Source: Mycobacterium mantenii (lineage in GTDB: Bacteria > Actinomycetota > Actinomycetes > Mycobacteriales > Mycobacteriaceae). From it: DNA of 64,000 nucleotides. Positions within the stretch are counted from its first letter, which is position 1, and each line of letters opens with the position of its first letter. The stretch lies in NCBI RefSeq assembly GCF_010731775.1, contig NZ_AP022590.1:5208001-5272000 (forward strand), in the 5' to 3' direction. The position numbers and the translations under genes are program-made. Below the pieces are notes generated by a model. The model did no database searches and had not been told where the DNA came from. It worked only from the letters and a program-made list of their open reading frames with translations. Below, one piece after another: positions 17,868 to 26,955 of this stretch.

Positions 17868-18803
17868 ATGACAGTCTCCGAGCAAGCCGACACCGGGGCG
17901 GCTGACGCCAACTCCCCGGAGCTGGTGGCCTACGAAACCCTCGACGAGGGCCGCATCGCCCGGATTTGGCTGAACCGGCCTGAGGCCCACAACGCGCAGA
18001 GTCGAGGCCTGCTGGTCCAGCTTGACGAGGCGTTCGGCCGAGCCGAGGCCGATGACACGGTTCGCGTGGTGATCCTCGCGGCGCGCGGCAGGAACTTCTC
18101 CGCCGGCCACGACCTGGGCTCCGAGCAGGCCCTGGCCGAGCGGGCACCCGGACCCGGGCAGCACCCGAGCTTCCGCTCGCGCGGGGCCACGCTTGAGCCC
18201 ATCATGGAGAAGCTGTACCACCAGGAGTGGCACTACTTCTTCGAAAACACTTGCCGCTGGCGCGATCTGCGTAAAATCACCATCGCCCAGGTGCAGGGCA
18301 ACGCGATCTCGGCCGGCCTGATGCTGATCTGGGCCTGCGATCTGATCGTCGCGGCCGACAATGCGAAGTTCAGCGACGTCGTCGCGGTACGGCTTGGTAT
18401 GCCGGGCGTCGAATACTATGCCCACCCTTGGGAATTCGGACCACGCAAGGCCAAAGAGCTGCTGCTGACCGGGGATTCGATCGACGCCGACGAGGCTTAT
18501 CGGCTTGGCATGGTGTCCAAGGTTTTCGCTGTCGACGAATTAGAGGAAAAGACACTCGAATTCGCGCGACGCATCGCCGAGCGGCCCACGATGGCGTCGC
18601 TGCTCATCAAGGATTCGGTCAACGCCGCCTCCGACGCGATGGGTTACACCGAGGCGCTGCGGCACGCGTTCCACGTGCACCTTTTGGGGCATGCTCACTG
18701 GGCGGCGTTCAACGAGAACCGGTGGCCGGTTGGCCAGCCTCCGCACGTCGAGGATTGGCGTGACGCCAAGCCGACGAAGGTGGCTCGCCGCGATACGCCG
18801 TAG
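17868..18803 (+). CDS. Enoyl-CoA hydratase/isomerase family protein
   Basis: A 311-residue crotonase-fold protein. ATG at 17868 is chosen because it follows GGTGGGCGG and starts the conserved region; the frame is open further upstream. It contains the CoA-binding/oxyanion region GRNFSAGHDLGS and the second element QGNAISAGLMLIWACDLIVAADNAKFSD. The insertion between them (about 60 residues, including HYFFENTCRWRDLRK) makes it longer than the usual 260 residues. Acyl-CoA substrate unknown. The location near KstR-linked genes makes sterol or fatty-acid breakdown plausible but unproven. Confidence 0.82.
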   Translation: MTVSEQADTGAADANSPELVAYETLDEGRIARIWLNRPEAHNAQSRGLLVQLDEAFGRAEADDTVRVVILAARGRNFSAGHDLGSEQALAERAPGPGQHPSFRSRGATLEPIMEKLYHQEWHYFFENTCRWRDLRKITIAQVQGNAISAGLMLIWACDLIVAADNAKFSDVVAVRLGMPGVEYYAHPWEFGPRKAKELLLTGDSIDADEAYRLGMVSKVFAVDELEEKTLEFARRIAERPTMASLLIKDSVNAASDAMGYTEALRHAFHVHLLGHAHWAAFNENRWPVGQPPHVEDWRDAKPTKVARRDTP

Positions 18804-18873
18804 CGCCGCGCAGCGGGGGTCTAACGAGACCGGGGGTAGCGATATTCACCCCGAGGGGACATGCTTCTATAGC

Positions 18874-18887
18874 TAGAACTTGTTCCA
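18874..18887. promoter_or_regulatory. KstR-type operator upstream of the SDR pair
   Basis: TAGAACTTGTTCCA matches TNNAACNNGTTNNA at every fixed position and extends to a near-palindrome CTAGAAC-TT-GTTCCAG (18873-18888). It lies 17 bases before the GTG start of the SDR gene at 18905, a position suited to repression. No other copy was noticed in the nearby intergenic regions. Confidence 0.72.
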
Positions 18888-18904
18888 GTTTGAAAGGGCC
18901 TCGA

Positions 18905-19738
18905 GTGCAGCTTTCGTTCGAAGACCGGACCTATCTGATCACCGGTGGCGGCAGCGGAATCGGCAAGGGCGTGGCCGCCGGGCTGGTCGCGGCCGGCGCC
19001 TCCGTCATGATCGTCGGCCGCAACGCTGATCGGCTCGCGGAGGCCGTCAAGGAGATCGAAGCCCTGCCCGGCGACGGCTCCATTCGTTACGAGCCCACGG
19101 ACGTCACGAACGAGGACGAGGTGGTGCGTGCGGTCGACGCCGCGACGGCCTGGCACGGCCGGCTGGACGGCGCGGTGCACTGCGCGGGCGGCTCACTGAC
19201 CGTTGGGCCGATCACCCACACCGACTCGGAGGCGTGGCGAAACACCGTCGACCTCAACGTCAACGGCACCATGTACGTGCTCAAGCATGTCGGGCGCGAA
19301 CTGGTGCGCGGCGGTGGCGGCTCGTTCATCGGGATCTCGTCGATCGCGGCCAGCAACACCCACCGCTGGTTCGGGCCCTATGGGGTCACCAAGTCGGCGA
19401 TCGACCACATGATGATGCTGGCCGCCGACGAACTCGGCCCGTCGTGGGTGCGGGTCAACAGCATTCGGCCCGGTCTGATCCGCACCGATCTGGTCGACGC
19501 GAGCGTGATCCAGTCACCGGAGATCAGCGGCGACTATGCGCTGTGCACACCGCTGCCGCGGGTCGGAGAGGTCGAAGACGTCGCCAACCTGGCGATGTTC
19601 CTGCTCAGCGACGCGGCCACCTGGATCACCGGCCAGTGCATCAACGTCGACGGTGGACACATTCTGCGCCGCGGTCCGGACTACTCCTCGATGATGGAGC
19701 AGATGTACGGCGCCGACGCGCTGCGCGGAGTGGTCTAG
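18905..19738 (+). CDS. SDR-family oxidoreductase (putative KstR-regulated)
   Basis: A 277-residue short-chain dehydrogenase starting at GTG behind GAAAGGG. The N-terminal cofactor loop is TGGGSGIGKG, with NAD(P)-discriminating residues in MIVGRNADRL. The active-site Ser is in ISSIAAS and the Tyr/Lys in YGVTK. The C-terminus has the WITGQCINVDGGHILR element typical of 3-oxoacyl/2,4-dienoyl-CoA reductase-like SDRs. A KstR-type operator immediately upstream suggests sterol or acyl-CoA chemistry; the exact reaction is unknown. The next SDR follows after 13 bp with an AGGAGG site, so they are an operon. Confidence 0.85.
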   Translation: MQLSFEDRTYLITGGGSGIGKGVAAGLVAAGASVMIVGRNADRLAEAVKEIEALPGDGSIRYEPTDVTNEDEVVRAVDAATAWHGRLDGAVHCAGGSLTVGPITHTDSEAWRNTVDLNVNGTMYVLKHVGRELVRGGGGSFIGISSIAASNTHRWFGPYGVTKSAIDHMMMLAADELGPSWVRVNSIRPGLIRTDLVDASVIQSPEISGDYALCTPLPRVGEVEDVANLAMFLLSDAATWITGQCINVDGGHILRRGPDYSSMMEQMYGADALRGVV

Positions 19739-19751
19739 CCAGGAGGATCAG

Positions 19752-20543
19752 ATGAAAAGGCTTGAGGGCAAGCGGATCCTGGTCACCGGCGCCGCTTCCG
19801 GGATCGGTCAGGCCAGCGCGTTGCGGTTACTGGACGAGGGCGCCGCCGTCGCGGCCGCGGACGTCGCGGCCGACGGCCTGGACAACACCCGGGCACGGGC
19901 CCAAGAGGCCGGCACCGCCGACCGGCTCACCACGATGCCGATCGACGTCGGCAACGAGGACTCGGTGACCGACGGCGTGGGCTCGGCCGTCGAGAAGCTC
20001 GGCGGTCTGGATTCACTGGTGAACGCGGCGGGCATCCTGCGCGCCTGGCACACCCACGAGACCACCCTCGAGCAGTGGAATCGGATCATCGCCGTCAACC
20101 TGACCGGCACCTTTCTGGTGGTCCGGGAAGCGCTGCCGTCCCTGCTAGCCAATCCCCGCAGCGCGATCGTGAACTTCAGCTCCACGTCGGCCTCGTTCGC
20201 CCATCCCTATATGGCCGCCTACGCGGCCAGCAAGGGCGGCATCCAGGCTTTCACCCATTCGCTAGCGCTCGAATACGCCAAGGACGGTCTGCGCGCGGCG
20301 TGCGTCGCCCCGGGCAGCATCAAGTCCGGGATCACCGATGCCACCGGCGGATACATCCCCAAGGACGCCGACTGGTCGCTGTTTCCCCGGCTGATGCCGA
20401 TCCTGCCGACCACGACGGAATCCAGCGGCGCGGGGATGGCCGGACCCGAAGCGGTCGCCGGTGTGATCGCCATGCTGGTCTCGGACGACGGCGCCTGGAT
20501 CACGGGCACTGAAATTCGGATGGACGGCGGCACGCACGCCTGA
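19752..20543 (+). CDS. SDR-family oxidoreductase
   Basis: A 263-residue classical SDR. Cofactor motif TGAASGIGQ (residues 12-20), Asp in AAADVAADGL suggesting NAD preference, NAAG (here VNAAGIL), catalytic Ser in NFSSTSAS and Tyr/Lys in YAASK. C-terminal WITGTEIRMDGGTHA. It is preceded by CCAGGAGGATCAG, a strong ribosome-binding site, and follows the previous SDR in one transcription unit. Substrate unknown. It converges on cpsA. Confidence 0.85.
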   Translation: MKRLEGKRILVTGAASGIGQASALRLLDEGAAVAAADVAADGLDNTRARAQEAGTADRLTTMPIDVGNEDSVTDGVGSAVEKLGGLDSLVNAAGILRAWHTHETTLEQWNRIIAVNLTGTFLVVREALPSLLANPRSAIVNFSSTSASFAHPYMAAYAASKGGIQAFTHSLALEYAKDGLRAACVAPGSIKSGITDATGGYIPKDADWSLFPRLMPILPTTTESSGAGMAGPEAVAGVIAMLVSDDGAWITGTEIRMDGGTHA

Positions 20544-20574
20544 TGGCGGCGACCCGCTGCGCTTGCGATAGGCG

Positions 20575-22140
20575 CTAGTTGACGCAGGGCACGCCGCCGC
20601 CGTCGATCGGCTTGCCCTGATCGGGTGTCGGATAGGTCGTGGTCGTGCCGTTGTAGTAGTAGCTCTTGGCCTTGGTCGACGTGGTGCTGGAGCTGGTGCT
20701 CGTCGTGTCGTCCATCTGGGTCTCGTCGGCTGTGGGCATCGTGAAATTGGTGTCCACGGTGACCCGGATGTGCCCGGCCGCGACGCTGGGGCTGGGCTGC
20801 TTGGGCGCGTCCACGCCGAGCAGGCTGGCCAAGTTGAGCGCATCGGTTTGCGCGCCCGCGCCATACTCCACCGTGGTGGTGGTCGGGTCGCCGGATTCAC
20901 GGTCGCGGACCTGACCCGGGGTGTAGCCCTTCTTCTTGAGCGCGCGCGACACCTCGGTCGCCAGACCGCTCATGCTGCCGGAATTCACCACGTCGACCAC
21001 CGTGGACGGATCGGGCTTCACGGCGGTGGTGGTCGGCGCGGTCGTCGGTGTCTCGGCGCCGATGGCCTGAGCCACCTCGGACTTGATGGCTGCCGGGTCG
21101 ACGATGTTGACGTCCTGGCCGTCGATGGTGTCGTAGCGCACCACCGGCAGCGTCCGGAACTCGACGTTGCCGCCGGCCAGTCCGCCGAGCCGCTGGATCA
21201 TGTCGTCGTTCCAGCCCGCCGAGAGCACCACGTCCTTGCGCGCCACCGCCATCAGGTTCTTGAGCTTGTCGATGTTGGTGAAGGTGCCCGAGGCCTGCAA
21301 CTCCTGCATGACCGACGAGATGAACGCCTGTTGGCGGTGGGTGCGGTCAAGGTCCCCGTTTTCCAGGCCGTGCCGCTGCCTGACGAACGACAGTGCCTCG
21401 GACGCGTCCAGCCGCTGGCGGCCGGCCGGGAAGTCGGCGCCGGAATACGAGTCATAGACGGCGTGATTGAGGCACACGTCGACGCCGCCGAGGGTCTGCG
21501 CCAGGTCGAAGAACCCCGCCAGATTGACCTCGGCGAAGTAGTCGATGGGAACACCGGTCAGGCTCCGGACCGCGCGCAGCGTTGCCGCCCGGCCGGCTTC
21601 GCGGCCCTTGGTCTCAAGTTCCTTTTGAGTGCTGTTGCCCTGGTTGGCCAGCTTTTGGGCGACGTACTGTTTGGTCAGCCCGTAGGCCTCTTTGATCTTG
21701 ATGTGGTTGTATCCGGGGACTCCGGTGAAGGGCACCCAGTCGTCGCGGGGGATCGAGAAGGCGACGACTTTGTTGTCGGCGCTGACGTGCACCAGGATCA
21801 TCGTGTTGGTGTTGTAGCCACCGTCGTCGGAATCACCGGCGTGCAGATGCTTGAGGATCGAGTTGGGCAGGTCGTTGCCGTCCTGATCCTTACGGGAGTC
21901 CAGCCCGATCAGCAGGATGTTCATGTTGTCGCCGCTGGACCGCGGGTCGTCGGGCTGCAGGGCGTTCGACACGGTGATGCCGCCCAGCGCGCCGTGCGCC
22001 ACGTAGTAGCCCGCCCCGGTCAGCCCCACCGCGGCCACGGAGACGAGAGCGCCCAGGGTGCGCGTCAGCCCCTTACGGAAACGGGAGGGCTGACGGACGG
22101 CTCGATGACGGCGATGGGCGCCGCCCGAGCGGGCCATCAC
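20575..22140 (-). CDS. cpsA: LytR-CpsA-Psr family protein CpsA
   Basis: A 521-residue membrane protein (M. tuberculosis Rv3484 is about 512). A basic cytoplasmic N-terminus is followed by one membrane helix (TLGALVSVAAVGLTGAGYYVA), then the LCP domain with NILLIGLDSRKD, RDDWV, and the region FAEVNLAGFFDLAQTLGGVDVCL to FVRQRHGLENGDLDRTHRQQ, which holds the conserved Arg residues that bind polyprenyl phosphate. A C-terminal LytR_C domain (VVDVVNSGSMSGLATEVSRALKK) and a Thr/Ser-rich tail follow. LCP enzymes ligate arabinogalactan-type polymers to peptidoglycan. The start is GTG followed directly by ATG. Confidence 0.92.
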   Translation of the reverse strand: MMARSGGAHRRHRAVRQPSRFRKGLTRTLGALVSVAAVGLTGAGYYVAHGALGGITVSNALQPDDPRSSGDNMNILLIGLDSRKDQDGNDLPNSILKHLHAGDSDDGGYNTNTMILVHVSADNKVVAFSIPRDDWVPFTGVPGYNHIKIKEAYGLTKQYVAQKLANQGNSTQKELETKGREAGRAATLRAVRSLTGVPIDYFAEVNLAGFFDLAQTLGGVDVCLNHAVYDSYSGADFPAGRQRLDASEALSFVRQRHGLENGDLDRTHRQQAFISSVMQELQASGTFTNIDKLKNLMAVARKDVVLSAGWNDDMIQRLGGLAGGNVEFRTLPVVRYDTIDGQDVNIVDPAAIKSEVAQAIGAETPTTAPTTTAVKPDPSTVVDVVNSGSMSGLATEVSRALKKKGYTPGQVRDRESGDPTTTTVEYGAGAQTDALNLASLLGVDAPKQPSPSVAAGHIRVTVDTNFTMPTADETQMDDTTSTSSSTTSTKAKSYYYNGTTTTYPTPDQGKPIDGGGVPCVN

Positions 22141-22477
22141 AAACCTCTGCCCACGCCCAGCACATCACCAGGCACCGCAACGGTGCTTTGCGGCGATGTC
22201 GCTTCAAGCATGGTGACAAGTATGCGTTAGCTTGCTGTGAAGCCCCCAATCGAGAGCACCCGTCACACGGTCGGTGGGAGCACATTCGCGGCACCAACCA
22301 GGCGCTGATCTCGCGTGCCATCCGGGCTCTACCAGCATGTTTTGCCCGGGGCCGGCCACAATGGTCTCCGCACGGTCTCGGGCCGGCCACATCGCCGCCC
22401 GGATAGAGCCGAACTTGTTACCGGGCGGATACGGCCCGGCGGGCGTTCACCGCATCAAATCGGCCAGCAAACCACCA
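22141..22477. other. Intergenic region upstream of cpsA, no gene recognised
   Basis: A stretch of 337 bases between the cpsA start and the end of the next minus-strand small gene. Short frames exist on both strands, but none has a good ribosome-binding site or recognisable product. It presumably holds the cpsA promoter. Confidence 0.5.
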
Positions 22478-22756
22478 TCATCGGCTATCGGCTCTGACCA
22501 GGTCCTCGCCCGAGGTGTAAAAGAGCGTGATGTTGGTGCCCGTGACGATCTCAGCGAGGTAGACGCCGACCGGCTCGACTTCGTAGTAGTAGTGAATGTT
22601 GCCGCCGGTATCCACCGCCGAGGCGCACGAACAGCCCGGCGCACCGCATCGTTGCTTGATGGGTACCGCGAGGATGGCCAGCAGCACGACGACGGCAATG
22701 CCGACGAATAGCGGAATCCTGTGCAGCGCCGACCGGTGTTGCGCCGGATTGATCAC
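22478..22756 (-). CDS. Small membrane-anchored protein of unknown function
   Basis: A 92-residue frame starting at GTG 22756 (VINPAQHRSALHRIPLFVGIAVVVLLAILAV). A single N-terminal hydrophobic helix acts as a membrane anchor or uncleaved signal. It is followed by a Cys cluster (CGAPGCSC) and a soluble part GGNIHYYYEVEPVGVYLAEIV. The frame is open upstream to 22831, which would overlap the divergent transporter start, so the internal GTG is preferred. Function not recognised. Confidence 0.6.
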   Translation of the reverse strand: MINPAQHRSALHRIPLFVGIAVVVLLAILAVPIKQRCGAPGCSCASAVDTGGNIHYYYEVEPVGVYLAEIVTGTNITLFYTSGEDLVRADSR

Positions 22757-22818
22757 GGTTGGAGTGTAAGCGGCTGATCCAGCGGTTTTGGCGCGCGGCG
22801 CAGTAGGGTTCTTCAGCT

Positions 22819-23970
22819 GTGGCCACCGCACACCCGCACGACGGATCCCCCGCGCACACGCGTGTCGAGGTACTCGGCAACATCGGACCCAACTGGTTCG
22901 CCTCGGTGATGGGCACCGGGATCGTCGCGACCGCCGGCGCCACCCTGCCCGTCCACATCGTCGGGTTGCGTGCGTTCGCCCAAGTGGTTTGGGTGATCGC
23001 GGCCGTGCTGCTGGTGGCGCTGATCGTGCTGGTGGGTGGCCATTGGTTGCGCCATCCGACCGTGGCGCGCACCCACGCCCGCAATCCGCAGATGGCGCAC
23101 TTCTACGGCGCCGCCCCGATGGCGCTGATGACGGTCGGCGGGGGAGCCGTGCTGGTCGGCAGGGACCTGCTCGGCGAGCGCATCGCCGTCGACCTGGACT
23201 GGGTGCTGTGGATCGCCGGCACGCTCGGCGGGCTGTTCACCGCCGTCAGCATCCCGTTCCTCATGTTCACCCAGCACGACGTCGAGCCGGACGCGGCGTT
23301 CGGTGGATGGCTGATGCCGGTCGTTCCGCCCATGGTGACCGCGGCGACGGGGGCGCTACTGCTCCCGCATATGGCGGCCGGCACCGGGCGGACGACCATG
23401 CTGTACGGCTGTTACGCGATGTTCGGGTTGTCCGTGGTGGCGTCGTTGAACATCATCGCCATGATCTGGAGCCGCCTGACCCTGTACGGCACCTCGGGTT
23501 CCGCGCGGGTGCCGACGTTGTGGATCGTGTTGGGCCCGCTTGGACAATCCATCACGGCCGCAGGGCTTTTGGGAGCCAACGCGGCGTTGGCCGTTGACCC
23601 GGAACTGGCCGAGGACCTGAACGCCTTCGCCATCCTCTACGGGGTGCCGGTGTGGGGGTTCGCGGTGTTGTGGATCGCGCTTGCCAGCGCGTTGACGGTT
23701 CGCACGCTGCGCCGGGGAATGCCGTTCGCTCTGACCTGGTGGAGCCTGACCTTCCCGGTCGGGACTTTCGTCACCGGGACATCCCAGCTCGCCGGGCACA
23801 CCCATCTGCCGGCATTCCGGCTGGCGGCGGCCATCGCCTACGCGGGTCTGCTGTTCACCTGGCTGCTGGTGACGGTTCGCACCGCCCGGGGCAGCATGCG
23901 GGGCAACCTGCTCAGGTTGCCGCCGAGCACGGCGCCGATCAAGGCGCACAAGGACCCGGCCCGCCGCTAG
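22819..23970 (+). CDS. TDT-family (TehA/SLAC1-like) membrane transporter
   Basis: A 383-residue polytopic membrane protein starting at GTG, with about ten hydrophobic segments. The N-terminal IGPNWFASVMGTGIVATAGA is the typical opening of the tellurite-resistance/dicarboxylate transporter family (C4-dicarboxylate, sulfite or anion channels). Later segments include WWSLTFPVGTFVTGTSQLA, equivalent to the conserved W(W/S)..FP.G motif near the ninth helix. The transported anion cannot be deduced. It is divergent from the small membrane protein gene. A second, shorter member of the family is at about 60 kb. Confidence 0.82.
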   Translation: MATAHPHDGSPAHTRVEVLGNIGPNWFASVMGTGIVATAGATLPVHIVGLRAFAQVVWVIAAVLLVALIVLVGGHWLRHPTVARTHARNPQMAHFYGAAPMALMTVGGGAVLVGRDLLGERIAVDLDWVLWIAGTLGGLFTAVSIPFLMFTQHDVEPDAAFGGWLMPVVPPMVTAATGALLLPHMAAGTGRTTMLYGCYAMFGLSVVASLNIIAMIWSRLTLYGTSGSARVPTLWIVLGPLGQSITAAGLLGANAALAVDPELAEDLNAFAILYGVPVWGFAVLWIALASALTVRTLRRGMPFALTWWSLTFPVGTFVTGTSQLAGHTHLPAFRLAAAIAYAGLLFTWLLVTVRTARGSMRGNLLRLPPSTAPIKAHKDPARR

Positions 23971-24166
23971 GAGCGTTGCCGCGCGCGTTTGGGTGCCCGG
24001 GTGCGGCGGGTACGCCGCGTTGAGCGCGAACAGGCGGAGCCAGCGCAACGGGCCGTTGCGAGATGCCAGAGCGGCAGACGCCGGATCGGCTCGCGCCGAC
24101 CGAACCGCCCGAGGGCTTGACGCCACAGCGTCAGGCGCCGGAACAACAACACCATTGGAGGCAGAC

Positions 24167-24346
24167 ATGCGTGCCGAGGAAGGCGACGAAACGGTCAAGG
24201 ACTACGCGAGCGAGGGGCGAGAAGCCCTCGGCCGCATCAAGGCCTCGCAGCACGCGGGTGGCCGCCTGGGCAACATCGCCCGGCGCTTCGCCGGCCTGTG
24301 GGGGCGAGGACAACGCGGCTCCGAAGACGCTGGCCCCCTTGCGTAA
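24167..24346 (+). CDS. Possible small protein of 59 residues
   Basis: ATG at 24167 follows GGAGG (24157-24161) with 5-base spacing, a near-ideal ribosome-binding site. The product begins MRAEEGDETVKDYASEG and continues REALGRIKASQHAGGRLG, charged and probably helical. The frame ends at TAA, 18 bp before the convergent amidase stop. No homologue is recognised. The good Shine-Dalgarno is the main support; the frame is open upstream to 23993 without a better start. Confidence 0.42.
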   Translation: MRAEEGDETVKDYASEGREALGRIKASQHAGGRLGNIARRFAGLWGRGQRGSEDAGPLA

Positions 24347-24364
24347 AATCCCTTCAGCGCAAGG

Positions 24365-25861
24365 CTAATTCGGTGTCGCGGCGGGCGCCGGATGCCGGTG
24401 GACCCAGGGGCGCGCCTCTTCGAGTTGCGCGGCCAACTGCAGCAGATCGCCGTCTGCGCCCAGCGTCCCGACGAATTGCACACCCAGCGGAAGTCCGGCA
24501 TCCGTCCAGTGCAGCGGCACGCTGATCGCCGGGCGGCCGGTGAGGTTGGCCAGCTGCGTGTAGGGCACCCAGCCCAAACTCTCCTGGATGAGGTCATCGA
24601 GAATTCCGCTGAGCGCCATCAGTTTTCCGGCTCGTGCCTTGCTGATTAGCCGTGCCACCCGCTGCAATACGGCCGATGTCGCCGTGGCACCGACCGCAAG
24701 GGGAGGGGTGGCCAGGGTGGGGGTCAAAAAGAAGTCGTAGCTGTCGTGGAACGCCGCCAGGGATTGGATATAGGCGTTCCTGTTTTCCAGCGCGGACATC
24801 ACCGGCAGTGCGCCGCCGGACCGGCCGAGTTCGGCGATGGCCAGAGTGTCGGCTTCAAAGTCGCTGTCGCGCGCGCCGGTTCGCTGTCTGATGTCGGCGA
24901 CCTGCTGGTGCAACTGGGCGAACCAGATGGTCAAAAAGTCCCGCCCCAACGCGGCGTCGTCGTAGGGCGGTGCGACCTCTTCGACCCGATGGCCCAATTC
25001 GGCAAGGAGGGCCGCGGCCTTCTCGACCGCGGCGACGGCCTCGCGGTCCGGCTTCTCGTTGATGGCCGAGCGTGCCGAGTACCCGATTCTTAGCGTCCCC
25101 GGACGATGCTTGATCTGCTCCCCAAAGGGATTGTCGGGCAGCGCAACTCGGTAGGCGGCGCTCGGATCGGGTCCGACGATCGCGTCGAGCAGTGCCGCAC
25201 TGTCGCGCACGGTGCGCGAAACCACCCCCTGGGTTGCCATACCCAGCATCAGTTCACCGGTCTGCGGGCCGTAGGGCGCCAATCCCCGGCTGGGCTTGAG
25301 GCCGACCAGCCCGTTGCAGGCGGCGGGGATGCGGATCGATCCGCCACCGTCGTTGGCGCCTGCGGCCGGAACGATGCCCGCCGCCACCGCCGCCCCGGAT
25401 CCGCCCGACGAGCCGCCGGGCGTGTGCCCGGTGTTCCACGGGTTGCGGGCCGGTCCCCAATAGTCGGGTTCCGTCACGCCCTTGGCCCCGAATTCCGGCG
25501 TGTTGGTTTTCCCGAAGATCACCAGGCCCGCATCGAGGAACCGCTGCGTGACCAGCGCGTGCCGGTCGGCCACGTCATGGGCCAGCGAGCGGGACCCGCA
25601 CGAGGTCGCAAAGCCGCGGTATTCCTGGCCGAGGTCTTTGAGCAGGAATGGCACACCGGCGAACGGTCCGCTCAGGTTCGGGTCGGCGGCTTGCCGGTCG
25701 GCGGCGTCGTCGAGGCGGCACACGATGGCGTTCAGCCGGGGATTCACCGCATCCGCCCGTTGCCGAGCCAATGCGAGAAGCTCCGCCGCAGTGACCTCCT
25801 TGCGCTCGACCAGCTCGGCCAAAGCGGTCGCATCCAGCGACATGTACTCGTCGAGACGCAT
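24365..25861 (-). CDS. Amidase (amidase-signature family)
   Basis: A 498-residue amidase. ATG at 25861 ([17 protein letters not shown]) is preferred over an upstream start because AAGGAGAAGG lies directly before it. The signature [19 protein letters not shown] contains the catalytic cis-Ser and Ser nucleophile regions; the catalytic Lys is in PFLLKDLG. Amidases of this family hydrolyse a variety of amides, and the substrate here is not identifiable. M. tuberculosis has several paralogues (AmiA2, AmiB2, AmiC, AmiD); I do not assign one. Confidence 0.88.
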   Translation of the reverse strand: MRLDEYMSLDATALAELVERKEVTAAELLALARQRADAVNPRLNAIVCRLDDAADRQAADPNLSGPFAGVPFLLKDLGQEYRGFATSCGSRSLAHDVADRHALVTQRFLDAGLVIFGKTNTPEFGAKGVTEPDYWGPARNPWNTGHTPGGSSGGSGAAVAAGIVPAAGANDGGGSIRIPAACNGLVGLKPSRGLAPYGPQTGELMLGMATQGVVSRTVRDSAALLDAIVGPDPSAAYRVALPDNPFGEQIKHRPGTLRIGYSARSAINEKPDREAVAAVEKAAALLAELGHRVEEVAPPYDDAALGRDFLTIWFAQLHQQVADIRQRTGARDSDFEADTLAIAELGRSGGALPVMSALENRNAYIQSLAAFHDSYDFFLTPTLATPPLAVGATATSAVLQRVARLISKARAGKLMALSGILDDLIQESLGWVPYTQLANLTGRPAISVPLHWTDAGLPLGVQFVGTLGADGDLLQLAAQLEEARPWVHRHPAPAATPN

Positions 25862-25991
25862 GCCTTCTCCTTCACTCCGGTCCGATTCTCGCGGCACCGG
25901 TATTGGCCGAGGTCCTACTTATTGACGCCGCCGCATGTTGTTGACGTTAAGCCAACGCGACCATTTCGTGGGGGCGCCTTAGTATCACCTG

Positions 25992-26867
25992 ATGCCCACG
26001 GCAGCCGAACCGTTCACGATCCAGGGTCCCGGCGGCGTTCAGATCGTCGCCGACCGCCTCGGGGATCCGCACGCGCGCGCCGTGGTCTTCCTGCACGGCG
26101 GCGGCCAGACCCGCCGGTCCTGGGGCAAGGCGGCCGCCGCCGTCGCCGCGCGCGGGTGGCAGGCCGTCACCGTCGACCTGCGGGGCCATGGCGAATCGGA
26201 CTGGTCCGACGACGGCGACTATCGCGTCGTCAGTTTCGCCGCTGATGTTCAAGAGGTGCTGCGCACGCTGCCCCCCCAGCCGGTTCTGGTCGGTGCCTCC
26301 CTGGGTGGTTTCACGTCGATGCTGCTCGCCGGGGAGCTGTCCCTGGGCATCGCCAGTGCGGTCGTGTTGGTGGACATCGTGCCGAATATGGACCAGTCGG
26401 GGGCAAACCGGATACACGCTTTCATGGCGGACCGGGTGGAGTCGGGCTTCAGCTCACTCGACGAGGTCGCCGATGCGATCGCCGAATACAACCCGCACCG
26501 GCCGCGACCAACCGATCTGGAAGGCCTGACCACCAACCTGCGTCGCCGTGGCGATCGCTGGTATTGGCATTGGGATCCCCAGTTCATCAGCGGCACTGCG
26601 GCTTTCCCTCCTTTTGAGGTCACCGATCCCGATCGGATGCACGCAGCCGTCGCGGCGATCCTGCGCAGCGGGGTGCCCATCTTGCTGATCCGTGGTCAGA
26701 TGAGCGACCTGGTCAGCCAGGATCGTGCCGACGAATTCCTTGCGCGTTTCCCGCAAGTCGAATTCACCGATGTCCGCGGCGCGGGACACATGGTGGCCGG
26801 CGATCGCAACGACATTTTCGCCGACGCTGTGCTGGACTTCCTCGCTCGGCATGTCGACGCTGGGTGA
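25992..26867 (+). CDS. Alpha/beta-hydrolase
   Basis: A 291-residue alpha/beta-hydrolase fold protein. The oxyanion-hole motif is FLHGGGQ, the nucleophile elbow GASLGG near residue 100, and the catalytic His probably in GAGHMVAGD near the end. The mid-section VTVDLRGHGESDWSDDGDY is typical of epoxide hydrolase/haloperoxidase-like members. No signal peptide. Divergent from the amidase gene with 130 bp between them. Substrate unknown. Confidence 0.83.
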   Translation: MPTAAEPFTIQGPGGVQIVADRLGDPHARAVVFLHGGGQTRRSWGKAAAAVAARGWQAVTVDLRGHGESDWSDDGDYRVVSFAADVQEVLRTLPPQPVLVGASLGGFTSMLLAGELSLGIASAVVLVDIVPNMDQSGANRIHAFMADRVESGFSSLDEVADAIAEYNPHRPRPTDLEGLTTNLRRRGDRWYWHWDPQFISGTAAFPPFEVTDPDRMHAAVAAILRSGVPILLIRGQMSDLVSQDRADEFLARFPQVEFTDVRGAGHMVAGDRNDIFADAVLDFLARHVDAG

Positions 26868-26955
26868 ACTACGTGCACGGAACAGATTGGCCGCCACCTC
26901 ATTTCAGGTTGGCATCGCTGATACTATCTGCCGGGCGTAAGCGGAGGGGGACGGC

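Noticed and set aside
22204..22477. Short frames on both strands upstream of cpsA as genes
   Set aside because: None has a clear ribosome-binding site, domain or typical codon pattern, and they overlap one another.
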